Source: an uncultured Bacillota bacterium
Lineage (GTDB): Bacteria; Bacillota; Clostridia; Christensenellales; Borkfalkiaceae
Length of the DNA: 33,137 bases
Direction of reading: 5' to 3'
Assembly (NCBI GenBank): GCA_949287815.1
Contig: CASEHS010000023.1
Coordinates: 1-33,137, forward strand
The position numbers and the translations under genes are program-made. A model generated the notes under the pieces. It was not told the DNA's origin. It ran no database searches and worked only from the letters and a program-made list of their open reading frames with translations. Positions 1 to 7,359 of the stretch are shown here, piece by piece (the stretch's first letter is position 1; each line of letters begins with the position of its first letter).

Positions 1-311
1 CCTGCCGAAACAAAACCTTTCGCGCTTTCGTCTTCTTTAAGCATTTTTAAAGCCACGACCAGCGAGGAATCCTTTTTCTGGCGAATGGCAAGCGTCGGAA
101 CATCGTCGTTGGTGATGACTTCCGTGCAGTTGATAACGGTCAGTCTGGACGCGTCGTACAATTCTCCCGCCAACGCTTTTTTAATTTTTTCCTCTTCGCC
201 CGTGATGACAACGGAAAGCCCCTTGTCTTTATTTACCGCCATCACGGCGCCTTTTACGATTTCGGAAGGCGCGTTGTCTCCGCCCATTCCGTCCAAAATG
301 ATTTTCGTCAT
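1..311 (-). CDS. plsX: Phosphate acyltransferase PlsX, N-terminal part (cut by window edge)
   Basis: PlsX makes acyl-phosphate from acyl-ACP, the first step of the PlsX/PlsY route to phosphatidic acid. About 103 N-terminal residues are visible; the C-terminal two thirds lie outside the window. The start reads MTKIILDGMGGDNAP, the family's opening glycine/aspartate motif, and further on come DDVPTLAIRQKKDSSLVVA and FVSAG, also typical of PlsX. The ATG is preceded by GAGAGGG, part of which overlaps the asnS stop region. It lies 10 nt after asnS on the same strand, so the two are very probably co-transcribed from the asnS promoter. The pairing with asnS rather than with rpmF or acpP is less common. 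Confidence 0.92.
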   Translation of the reverse strand, partial: MTKIILDGMGGDNAPSEIVKGAVMAVNKDKGLSVVITGEEEKIKKALAGELYDASRLTVINCTEVITNDDVPTLAIRQKKDSSLVVALKMLKEDESAKGFVSA

Positions 312-321
312 GATTTCCCTC

Positions 322-1704
322 TCAATATTCCAGATTTCCCACCGTTCTCGGATAAGGCAATACGTCGCGGATATTCGAAATACCCGTAAGATACATGATC
401 ATACGCTCAAACCCAAGCCCGAATCCCGAATGGACCGTTCCGCCGTATCTGCGGAGCTTAATATAAAAATCGTATTCCTCGGGGTTGAGGTTCATTTCTT
501 TCATACGCGCAAGAAGAACTTCTTCCCTCTCCTCTCTCTGCGAGCCGCCTATGAGTTCGCCGATACCGGGAACGAGAAGGTCCGCCGCCGCGACCGTCTT
601 ACCGTCGTCATTGAGGCGCATATAAAATGCTTTGATCTCCTTGGGGTAATCGGTAAGGAAAACGGGCTTTTTATAGACCTGCTCGGTGAGATATCTCTCG
701 TGCTCGCTTTGCAGGTCGCAGCCCCAGTAAACGGGATATTCGAATTTGTCCTTGACCTTTTCGAGGATCTTCACCGCTTCCGTATAAGTGAGGCGAACAA
801 ACTCGCTGTTTACAACGTTATTCAGCCTTTCGATCAGCCCTTTATCCACAAAATTGTTGAGGAAAGCGATCTCATCCTTACAGGTTTTCATAACGTAACC
901 GATCACGTATTTGACCATCGCCTCGGCAACGTCCATATCCCCCGCGAGATCGCAGAAAGACATTTCCGGCTCGATCATCCAGAATTCCGCAGCGTGACGG
1001 GTCGTATTGGAACGCTCTGCGCGGAAAGTAGGTCCGAACGTGTAGACGTTGGAAAAAGCCATTGCAAACGGTTCGACGTTGAGTTGTCCCGAAACGGTAA
1101 GCGAAGATTTTTTTCCGAAAAAGTCTTTCTTATAGTCCACTTCGCCCTTGATCTTATCGAGATCGAGCGTCGTTACCTGAAACATTGCGCCTGCGCCCTC
1201 GCAGTCGCTGCCCGTAATGATCGGGGTATGCACATAGACGAATCCGCGCTCGTTGAAAAAACTGTGAATGGCAAAAGCCGCTTCACTGCGGATACGGAAC
1301 ACCGCATTGAACGTATTCGTTCTCGGGCGAAGATAAGCGATCTCGCGCAGAAATTCCATTGTATGGCGCTTTTTCTGCAACGGATAGTCGGGAGTGGACG
1401 CCCCCATCACTTCAATTTTTTCCGCCTTGACTTCGAACGGCTGTCTGTTTTCAGGGGTCAGCACCAGCGTTCCCGTGACTACAAGGCTCGCACCCACGTT
1501 CTGACGGGCGATCTCATCGTAATTGGAAAGAGTTTCCCTTTCAAATACGATCTGACAGTTGGGAAAACAACTTCCGTCGTTGAGTTCGATAAATCCGAAC
1601 GCTTTACTGTCCCTGATCGTCTTTGCCCAACCCATGAGCGTGACCGTTTTTCCGCCCAATTCCGCGGATGAACGATATAATTCTTTTATCGTAGTTCTCT
1701 GCAT
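322..1704 (-). CDS. asnS: Asparaginyl-tRNA synthetase
   Basis: Class IIb synthetase that charges tRNA-Asn with asparagine in the cytoplasm. It has 460 residues, normal for the family. An N-terminal OB-fold anticodon-binding domain (about 1-110, with [20 protein letters not shown]) is followed by the class II catalytic core. Motif 2 ([21 protein letters not shown]) is at about 227-247 and motif 3 (GFGLGFERM) at about 427-435. The start chosen is the ATG at 1704, giving [10 protein letters not shown] as in other AsnRS proteins, with a GGAG-type site upstream. An in-frame TTG ten codons earlier is less likely. It is transcribed from a strong promoter with a leader of about 87 nt, too short for a T-box, and leads into plsX. 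Confidence 0.96.
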   Translation of the reverse strand: MQRTTIKELYRSSAELGGKTVTLMGWAKTIRDSKAFGFIELNDGSCFPNCQIVFERETLSNYDEIARQNVGASLVVTGTLVLTPENRQPFEVKAEKIEVMGASTPDYPLQKKRHTMEFLREIAYLRPRTNTFNAVFRIRSEAAFAIHSFFNERGFVYVHTPIITGSDCEGAGAMFQVTTLDLDKIKGEVDYKKDFFGKKSSLTVSGQLNVEPFAMAFSNVYTFGPTFRAERSNTTRHAAEFWMIEPEMSFCDLAGDMDVAEAMVKYVIGYVMKTCKDEIAFLNNFVDKGLIERLNNVVNSEFVRLTYTEAVKILEKVKDKFEYPVYWGCDLQSEHERYLTEQVYKKPVFLTDYPKEIKAFYMRLNDDGKTVAAADLLVPGIGELIGGSQREEREEVLLARMKEMNLNPEEYDFYIKLRRYGGTVHSGFGLGFERMIMYLTGISNIRDVLPYPRTVGNLEY

Positions 1705-1769
1705 AACCCTATATCTCCGATTTTTTTGCTCCAAATTTACAAGACACGACGCTTTACGCTGCTTTTAAC

Positions 1770-1783
1770 ACACGCGCGCGTGT
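1770..1783. repeat. Perfect 14-bp palindrome in the asnS leader
   Basis: ACACGCGCGCGTGT is a perfect palindrome inside the 5' leader of asnS, beginning some 15 bp past the -10 box. It is GC-rich in an otherwise AT-rich stretch. It could be an operator or a small RNA hairpin. No T-tract follows, so it is not a terminator. Confidence 0.5.
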
Positions 1784-1797
1784 CATCATTACGTTGT

Positions 1798-1826
1798 ATT
1801 GTAACAAAATTCACAAAATTTATCAA
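1798..1826 (-). promoter_or_regulatory. Sigma-A promoter of asnS-plsX
   Basis: On the minus strand TTGATA (-35) and TACAAT (-10) are separated by exactly 17 bp. Expected transcription start is near 1791, giving a leader of about 87 nt before the asnS ATG. Confidence 0.8.
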
Positions 1827-1879
1827 GTATATTTACCGAAAAACATAAAATAGATAAAAGAGCACTTTTGTCCGTGAAA

Positions 1880-1897
1880 CATTTTTGTCGAAAAATG
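1880..1897. promoter_or_regulatory. Spo0A-box-like dyad upstream of asnS
   Basis: The stretch contains TTTTGTCGAAAA, a full match to the published Spo0A box core (TTTTGTCRAA), inside a short dyad CATTTTT-GTCG-AAAAATG. It lies about 54 bp upstream of the asnS -35. The organism sporulates (spoIIE and gerA are nearby), so Spo0A should exist. Binding here is inference, and the same bases could simply be a weak hairpin. Confidence 0.35.
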
Positions 1898-1964
1898 CAG
1901 AAAAACACCGAACTCCCTTTTTTAAGGAAACCAAACTAACCGTTATAAAAAATTATCCCGATAG

Positions 1965-2002
1965 AAAAATCGCCCGTCGGCATAAAATTATGCCGACGGG
2001 CG
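1965..2002 (-). terminator. Intrinsic terminator of the GNAT-like gene
   Basis: A 12-bp GC-rich stem (CGCCCGTCGGCA / TGCCGACGGGCG) with an AT-rich loop is followed on the minus strand by ATTTTT. It lies 29 bp past the stop codon of the gene at 2031-3209. The rest of the 1705-2030 gap holds only the asnS promoter elements. Confidence 0.85.
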
Positions 2003-2030
2003 ATTGCTTTATTTTACTTCTTGATATAAT

Positions 2031-3209
2031 TTATTCGGAGACTGTCGCATCAGTCGGAGCGACTTCTGCGACCACTTGGCTCTCTGCGATCTTTTTAACA
2101 AAGCATTTCCTTCTCTTGATGACTTTCTTTTCAAGCGAAGTCCACTGCGACTGCACTGCCGTGTTGGTAACGAGTTCGGGATTTGACTCCACTTTTGTGA
2201 TACCGTCCTCGATGATATTGCTCATGATCCTCGATATCATCAGCGAATTGATACCCGTTTTCTGATAATCGGGGCGTACGGCTATCAATGCCATTTCCAA
2301 CTCTTTCGGCTTGTGCATCGCTTTAAGAAGGCGGAAAACACCGAACGGGAACAACCTTCCGTTACTTTTTTGAATCGCCTCGCAGATGGAAGGAAGCATT
2401 ACGGCCATTCCCACCACTTCATCTTTATCGTTTACGAGCATGGAAAAATACCGCGGATTGATGATCGTTGCAAACTGCGACAGAATGGAATCGACCACCC
2501 CGCCCTCTACGGGAACATAGCAGTCGAGTACCGCATACGCTTTGTTCACCATTTCAAGAGCCTTGTGTCCGTACTTTGCAATGAGTTTTTTCATCGGCAT
2601 TGTGCCGACCATTTCTTTCACACGGAATTTGTCTTTCAGCCTTTCCGCGATCCTCGCGATACGCTCATCCGTCTTTTCAGGAATCACAAAATCGTATTCG
2701 AGCCACTCGCTTTCATCCTCAAAGCCCTGACTCTTTACAAGTTTTTCGTAGTAAGGATAATTATAGTTGGTACAATATGTAGAACGCCTGTCAAACCCGT
2801 ATGTAAGAAGCCCTTCCCGATCCTGATCGTTGAATCCCCAAGGACCGTGCATCGTATCCATACCTAATGCGATGCCGTACTTTTCCACTTCGGCAAGCAA
2901 AGCAGCGGCAACCTTTTCATCGTCTATACAGTCAAACCTCGAAAAACGGATACATTTTCTGCCCGAAATCTCATTGTACTGTTTCTGCAAAATAGCCGCG
3001 ATCCTGCCCGCAACCTTGCCGTCTTTATAAGCAAGCCAGCAACGGATATCGCACTTTTCAAGTGACGGATTTTTTAAAGGATCCATGATTATATTCTCGT
3101 CTGCACGAAACGAAGGAACATAATAGGGATTACCTTTGTAAAGCATAAAAGGAAATTGCGTAAAACGGCGCATCTGCTTGCGCGTTTTTACTTCTTTTAT
3201 TTCTATCAT
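2031..3209 (-). CDS. GNAT-like acyltransferase family protein
   Basis: A 392-residue soluble protein. The N-terminus (RRFTQFPFMLYKGNPYYVPS, then RADENIIMDPLKNPSLEKCD) matches a widespread uncharacterised family of about 370-390 residues usually annotated as N-acetyltransferase. Near residues 315-345 the segment ALIAVRPDYQKTGINSLMISR resembles GNAT motif A, where acetyl-CoA would bind. The substrate is unknown. The start at 3209 was chosen because GGAG sits 7 nt upstream; an extension of 12 codons is possible but has no ribosome binding site. It has its own promoter, a 90-nt leader with a long palindrome, and a terminator, so it is a monocistronic unit. The family assignment is fairly firm, the activity is not. 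Confidence 0.65.
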   Translation of the reverse strand: MIEIKEVKTRKQMRRFTQFPFMLYKGNPYYVPSFRADENIIMDPLKNPSLEKCDIRCWLAYKDGKVAGRIAAILQKQYNEISGRKCIRFSRFDCIDDEKVAAALLAEVEKYGIALGMDTMHGPWGFNDQDREGLLTYGFDRRSTYCTNYNYPYYEKLVKSQGFEDESEWLEYDFVIPEKTDERIARIAERLKDKFRVKEMVGTMPMKKLIAKYGHKALEMVNKAYAVLDCYVPVEGGVVDSILSQFATIINPRYFSMLVNDKDEVVGMAVMLPSICEAIQKSNGRLFPFGVFRLLKAMHKPKELEMALIAVRPDYQKTGINSLMISRIMSNIIEDGITKVESNPELVTNTAVQSQWTSLEKKVIKRRKCFVKKIAESQVVAEVAPTDATVSE

Positions 3210-3237
3210 TGATTTTCTCCGCAAGTTAAAAGTCTTT

Positions 3238-3262
3238 GCGCGCATTTACGGTAAATGCGCGC
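3238..3262. repeat. 25-bp near-perfect palindrome in the leader of the GNAT-like gene
   Basis: Two 12-bp arms (GCGCGCATTTAC and GTAAATGCGCGC) flank a single central base. On the minus strand the palindrome is in the 5' leader, 28 bp before the start codon. Only CTTTT occurs downstream, so a terminator for the vanW gene would be poor. A repressor operator or a regulatory hairpin is equally possible. Confidence 0.6.
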
Positions 3263-3299
3263 CGACAGAAGTTGTTATTTACTTTTCCTGTCCGCGGAT

Positions 3300-3328
3300 A
3301 TTTTAGCACATTGAACAAAATTATGCAA
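3300..3328 (-). promoter_or_regulatory. Sigma-A promoter of the GNAT-like gene
   Basis: TTGCAT (-35) and TAAAAT (-10) with a 17-bp spacer on the minus strand. The -35 overlaps the last codons of the vanW-family gene. Confidence 0.65.
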
Positions 3329-4580
3329 CAGTTTGCGCGTTTTTGTAAATAATTCCACGAGTTGGCAAATATTTGTCTTTGCGAAGCCTGATCTTTGAGA
3401 TCATAACGCCGTTTTTGTAAGTTACAAGATACCCTTCGCTCGTAAGCCCGCTTTTTCCGTCTTTGGATATCCCCTCCCCCTCTACTTCACGCGGCGCCGG
3501 AGGCTCGATCAGACCCGTAACAATACTTTCGCGGCGGTAAGTTATCGAACTCTTTTCACCATAGATCCGAACGGTTATCTTTCCGTTTTCCGCAAAACAA
3601 GTAATATACACTTTACCGCCCAGCAAGTTTGTAAAGCGCAGATCGCAATTTTTACCGCTGACCATCGCATCAAAAGATGCTTCCACATATCCGACTGGCA
3701 GACTGTGCGGATGATATTCCACAATTTTCAATCCCGATATCAAAGCGGCATTGTATAATGTGGTGCTTGCCTGACACACACCGCCGCCCACTCCGCTTAC
3801 AAAACTTCCGTCAACGATGATAGGCGCTTCACAAAACCCGTTCGCGCGCGTTCTTTCGCCTACCGTTTTGTTAAAAGAAAAGGTCTCTCCCACTTCCAGT
3901 ACCGTACCGTTGATCTTTTTTGCCGCAAGTCGAATGTTTTGAGATCTTCCCGAAACTGCGGGATTGTATTTCGTGGAAAACTCGCAAAGCAATGTCGTTG
4001 CCCTCTTCGCGTCGTAAATACTAAACGGCGCGGCTTCACGGCAGGATTTCATCACTACCTTTTCCGTCCCGTTCTCCAAAGCGAGATCTATCTTTTCCGA
4101 AAGCGCCGCTCCGCTCAAATATCTGCCGCTCTGTTCCGCATCATAGGTAAAAGGCGTTTCCGAATCAGGGTGAAAATGTATTTTTGCACTATGGCTTTTT
4201 CTGTAAAAATCGTCGCAAATGCCGCGGATCACATTTTCTTTTCCGACAAGATCCCATTTCTTTTTAAGAATGTGTTTGCCGCCCTCTTTTTTCGCTTTGG
4301 TAAGTGTTCTTCTAAGATCGGTTTTCAGACTGATCTCGGGATACGAAAAATGATATTTCACCCCGTCCACTTCTACCGTAAGCCGCTTGTTTTCCAGTTC
4401 CTTCTGTAACTTTTCCTCAATAAGCCTCTCAGCCGCCGAAGTTTTCATGCCCGATACCGAAACGCCTTCTATCATAGTTCCTTTGGGAAAATCACTTCGT
4501 AAAAAACCCGCCGATAAAATAAAAAAGCCCGCGATAAATACCGCGAGCAACAAATTTTTCAATAGTTTCTTCTTGCACAT
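3321..4580 (-). CDS. VanW-family envelope protein
   Basis: A 419-residue membrane-anchored protein expected outside the cell. Residues 6-26 form one hydrophobic signal-anchor. The middle (about 35-190) looks like the putative peptidoglycan-binding region that usually precedes VanW. The VanW domain spans about 205-330, with VGETFSFNKTVGERT near 230-244 and GGGVCQASTTLY at 265-276. The C-terminal stretch (SEGYLVTYKNG) resembles a small beta domain of the G5 type. VanW proteins occur with vancomycin resistance genes and widely elsewhere, and their biochemical role is unsettled. No van cluster is present here. The start at 4580 has AGAGGA upstream; an in-frame GTG 17 codons earlier has no site. 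It follows recF by 85 bp and may share its transcript. Confidence 0.85.
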   Translation of the reverse strand: MCKKKLLKNLLLAVFIAGFFILSAGFLRSDFPKGTMIEGVSVSGMKTSAAERLIEEKLQKELENKRLTVEVDGVKYHFSYPEISLKTDLRRTLTKAKKEGGKHILKKKWDLVGKENVIRGICDDFYRKSHSAKIHFHPDSETPFTYDAEQSGRYLSGAALSEKIDLALENGTEKVVMKSCREAAPFSIYDAKRATTLLCEFSTKYNPAVSGRSQNIRLAAKKINGTVLEVGETFSFNKTVGERTRANGFCEAPIIVDGSFVSGVGGGVCQASTTLYNAALISGLKIVEYHPHSLPVGYVEASFDAMVSGKNCDLRFTNLLGGKVYITCFAENGKITVRIYGEKSSITYRRESIVTGLIEPPAPREVEGEGISKDGKSGLTSEGYLVTYKNGVMISKIRLRKDKYLPTRGIIYKNAQTVA

Positions 4581-4665
4581 AGCGCGTATTCCTCTTTGGG
4601 AAGTATGTGCAATCTTAAATGGGTTTTTCACGTTTTCGGTTTTTTCCGTTTTTTGGCTCTTTTAT

Positions 4666-5751
4666 TCAGCGCTTGATCGCGCCGCCCGAAATGCGTATCT
4701 TATTTACAGTCTTTCCGAACAGCACCTTCTCCGTATGCGTACAGGTCAAAACCGTCTGTATTCCCTCGATCTCGGCTAAAAGTTTTCGCCTGCGCGGAAG
4801 ATCTAACTCGCTCATCACGTCGTCGAGAATGAGAACGGGATATTCCCCCGAAAGTTTCTTAAAAATTTCCGTTTCCGCAAGTTTGATCGCAAGCGCCGCG
4901 GTACGCGTCTGACCCTGAGATCCGTAAATGCGCGCTTCCTCTCCGTCGATCAGAATTTTCAGATCGTCGCGGTGCGGTCCGGAACCCGTAAACCCGAGCC
5001 GAAGATCCCTTTCGTAATTGTCCGAAAATTCCTTTTCCAGTTTTTGCGCGATCTCTTCCTTTGAATCGGGATATTTTCGCTCCGAATAAATTTCCAGTTT
5101 TTCCGCCCCGTCCGTAAGATAGGCGTGCTTTTCCGCCGCGATGGGCGCGAGCATGGAAATATATTCCTTTCTCCACGAAACTATCTCCGCCGCATATCGG
5201 CAAAGCTGAGCATCCCAGACGGGCAGCGTTTCAAAGACCAAAGAAAAATCTCTGTTTTTTAAAAGCGCGTTGCGCTGTTCCAGAATTTTATTATAACGGA
5301 TGAGTGCCGTATAATAGCTTTTAGATATCTGAGAGATGGATACATTCATGAACCGCCTGCGTTCATCCGGTCCGTCCTGCACGAGACGAAGTTCTGACGG
5401 ATTAAAAAATACGCCGTTGATATTGCCGAGCAGATCCGCGTTTTTTGTTATTTTTGCACCGTTTATCCTGATTTCACGCTTATTTTCGTAAATATCTGCC
5501 TCGATGCGTACATTCCCGAACCTGCTTTCCGCTTCCGCGCGGATGAGCGCGCAGTTTTCCCCCGAATAAATCATCTGCCTGTCCTTTTTTGCGCGCGGCG
5601 AAATACCCGTGCAGAGATAATACACCGCTTCCGCACAGTTGGTTTTGCCTTGCGCATTTTTACCGTAAAGTACATTCAGCCCTTCCGAAAAGGTAAACGT
5701 CTCTTCACGGTAATTTCTGAAATTTTTCAGGAACAGATTTTTTATTCTCAT
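4666..5751 (-). CDS. recF: DNA replication and repair protein RecF
   Basis: SMC-like ATPase that helps load RecA at gaps with RecO and RecR. It has 361 residues, normal for RecF. Walker A is GKNAQGKT at 30-37, the ABC signature region SQGQTRTAALA is near 278, and Walker B with the D-loop is LILDDVMSELD at 307-317. The C-terminal CTHTE is typical. The ribosome binding site is weak (GAAGAAAG). It is usually found after dnaA-dnaN. Here it points away from dnaA across a 149-bp gap, and dnaN is absent. The vanW-family gene follows on the same strand. Confidence 0.96.
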   Translation of the reverse strand: MRIKNLFLKNFRNYREETFTFSEGLNVLYGKNAQGKTNCAEAVYYLCTGISPRAKKDRQMIYSGENCALIRAEAESRFGNVRIEADIYENKREIRINGAKITKNADLLGNINGVFFNPSELRLVQDGPDERRRFMNVSISQISKSYYTALIRYNKILEQRNALLKNRDFSLVFETLPVWDAQLCRYAAEIVSWRKEYISMLAPIAAEKHAYLTDGAEKLEIYSERKYPDSKEEIAQKLEKEFSDNYERDLRLGFTGSGPHRDDLKILIDGEEARIYGSQGQTRTAALAIKLAETEIFKKLSGEYPVLILDDVMSELDLPRRRKLLAEIEGIQTVLTCTHTEKVLFGKTVNKIRISGGAIKR

Positions 5752-5767
5752 CTTTCTTCGTTTTAGT

Positions 5768-5796
5768 TTGATTTTCTCGCAAAATTATATTATAAT
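5768..5796 (+). promoter_or_regulatory. Sigma-A promoter of dnaA
   Basis: TTGATT and TATAAT with a 17-bp spacer. Expected start is near 5803, giving a leader of about 98 nt that contains a CCCGCAC/GTGCGGG hairpin at 5815-5830. Confidence 0.7.
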
Positions 5797-5840
5797 AAAA
5801 ACATATTTATTTCTCCCGCACCCGTGCGGGAAAAACTTTC

Positions 5841-5849
5841 TTATCTACA
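5841..5849 (+). other. Single DnaA-box-like 9-mer in the recF-dnaA gap
   Basis: TTATCTACA differs by one base from the DnaA box TTATCCACA. It is the only close match in this AT-rich 149-bp gap. It could serve dnaA autoregulation or be an outlying part of the origin, but one box alone does not define oriC. Confidence 0.35.
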
Positions 5850-5855
5850 TAATAT

Positions 5856-5884
5856 ATTATAACAGATTCAACAAAAAAGATAAA
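5856..5884 (-). promoter_or_regulatory. Possible extended -10 promoter of recF
   Basis: On the minus strand TGTTATAAT gives a TGn-extended -10 box. The -35 (TTTATC, 17 bp away) is weak. A second -10-like TATAAT lies closer to recF without a good -35. Confidence 0.4.
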
Positions 5885-5900
5885 GTGTTCGGAGGTCATT

Positions 5901-7241
5901 ATGCCCGAAAACCAACAGTACGATATTTTATGGAAACAGATCAAAGAGGTCATGCAGGAAACGATCTCTCCGATCACGTTCGAAATGTATATTTCAAAAC
6001 TCGTACCCATAGATATTGACGGCACGAAAATCATACTCAAAACGGAAACAGAGTTTTTTGCAAATTATATCGGGAAAAACCTGACGGACAAAATGAAATC
6101 GGCGATCCGCAAAGCGGACACGGGCATTACCGACTTTGCCCTTACGGTCGAAGGGGAAGACATCGTTGTTTCCAGCGAAGAACCCGACTCCGAAGACGAC
6201 ATTGCCTGCGCCATTGACCCGAAATTTACTTTCAATTCCTTTGTTGCAGGCAAGAGCAACGAGTTTGTGTTCGCCGCGGCGCAGTCGGTGGCGAAAAACC
6301 CGGGCGCAAATTTTAATCCCCTCTATATTTACGGTGCTTCGGGACTTGGAAAAACGCACCTTTTGCAATCCATTGCAAATTATATCGGAGCGCACAAGCC
6401 CGCCCTTCGCGTACTCTATACGACTTGCGACAAATTTATCAACGAACTGATCGATTCCATTTACCTTTACAAAGGGAATCGGAGCATGCAGGCAAAATTC
6501 CGCAACCGTTACCGCAATGTGGATGTGCTTCTCATTGACGACATTCAGTTTCTTGCGGGAAAACAATCTGTTCAGGAAGAACTTTTCCATACGTTCAACG
6601 CGTTGCAGGCGGAAAATAAGCAGATCGTTCTCACTTCCGATGTACCGCCCAAAGAGATCGCGACCCTTGAAGAACGCCTGCGCACAAGGTTTGAAGGCGG
6701 TCTCATCGCCGACATCCAGCCGCCCGACGCCGAGACCAAGATCGCTATTCTCAAACAGAAAGCTTTTGAACGCAAAGCGGTACTTCCCGCCGACGTGCTT
6801 GAATTTCTTGCGCGCGATTCGGGTACAGACGTAAGAACACTCGAAGGCAGACTCAACAAAGTTATCTTCGCAAGCAAACTGCACGAAAAGCCAGTTACAA
6901 TGGAACTTGCCGCGACCGCTCTCAACGAAGCTGTCAGCGAAGAAGCGGAAACGATCACTTCGGACAAGATCATATCCAGTATCTGTTCTTTCTACAAAAT
7001 CACAAAGGAAAACCTGCTCGGCAAGAGCAAGAAAAAAGAACTTGTTCAGCCCCGCCAGATCTGCGCATTTCTTATGTGCGAAATTATGAATATTCCCCTC
7101 GTTTCCATCGGTGAAACGCTGGGAGGCAGGGATCACACCACGATCATCCACTCCCGCGAAAAAATCGCGAACCTTATCAAAGTCAACGATCGCATCGCCA
7201 AAGAAGTGGAAGATATCCGAAACATGATCCTGAAAAAATAG
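5901..7241 (+). CDS. dnaA: Chromosomal replication initiator DnaA
   Basis: Binds DnaA boxes at the origin, opens DNA and starts replication. It has 446 residues with all four domains. Domain I is about 1-85. The AAA+ domain has Walker A GASGLGKTH at 145-153 and Walker B LIDDIQF at 211-217. The C-terminal DNA-binding domain carries the signature GGRDHTTIIHS starting at 408. The ATG has GGAGG 6 nt upstream. It ends in TAG, so TAG is a real stop in this organism. Its own promoter lies in the recF gap. mnmG follows 118 bp downstream with no clear terminator between. The usual partner dnaN is missing from the window. Confidence 0.97.
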   Translation: MPENQQYDILWKQIKEVMQETISPITFEMYISKLVPIDIDGTKIILKTETEFFANYIGKNLTDKMKSAIRKADTGITDFALTVEGEDIVVSSEEPDSEDDIACAIDPKFTFNSFVAGKSNEFVFAAAQSVAKNPGANFNPLYIYGASGLGKTHLLQSIANYIGAHKPALRVLYTTCDKFINELIDSIYLYKGNRSMQAKFRNRYRNVDVLLIDDIQFLAGKQSVQEELFHTFNALQAENKQIVLTSDVPPKEIATLEERLRTRFEGGLIADIQPPDAETKIAILKQKAFERKAVLPADVLEFLARDSGTDVRTLEGRLNKVIFASKLHEKPVTMELAATALNEAVSEEAETITSDKIISSICSFYKITKENLLGKSKKKELVQPRQICAFLMCEIMNIPLVSIGETLGGRDHTTIIHSREKIANLIKVNDRIAKEVEDIRNMILKK

Positions 7242-7283
7242 TTTTATGATATTATTTTCAGGAAATTATCTATATTAAAAATC

Positions 7284-7339
7284 TCCGCAGTGCGGCGGAA
7301 ATAACCGCACTTCATGCAAAAGGCGTTTGCCTTTTGCAT
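7284..7339 (+). promoter_or_regulatory. Structured leader before mnmG with competing stems
   Basis: CCGCA (7285-7289) can pair with TGCGG (7291-7295). Alternatively GTGCGG (7290-7295) can pair with CCGCAC (7305-7310). An 11-bp stem follows, ATGCAAAAGGC / GCCTTTTGCAT with loop GTTT (7314-7339). No T-tract follows, and the mnmG ATG is 20 nt further on without a clear Shine-Dalgarno sequence. Confidence 0.4.
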
Positions 7340-7359
7340 TTCATCTATTCGGCAAAATT

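Noticed and set aside
842-850. Perfect DnaA box TTATCCACA inside asnS (another at 26918-26926)
   Set aside because: Isolated single copies inside coding sequence, far apart and not clustered, so no evidence of an origin.
85-1671. Long plus-strand reading frame of 528 codons opposite asnS
   Set aside because: It is the complement of a convincing asnS gene, has no ribosome binding site, and shows no family motif.
1705-1797. T-box leader for asnS, and likewise for cysS at 12606-12658
   Set aside because: Leaders of about 87 and 47 nt are too short, and no T-box sequence or terminator is present.
5815-5830. CCCGCAC/GTGCGGG hairpin in the dnaA leader as a terminator
   Set aside because: No T-tract follows on either strand; it is flanked by A-rich sequence on the plus strand.
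5994-7151. Long minus-strand reading frame of 385 codons opposite dnaA
   Set aside because: It is a shadow of dnaA; the composition is odd and no motif or start signal supports it.
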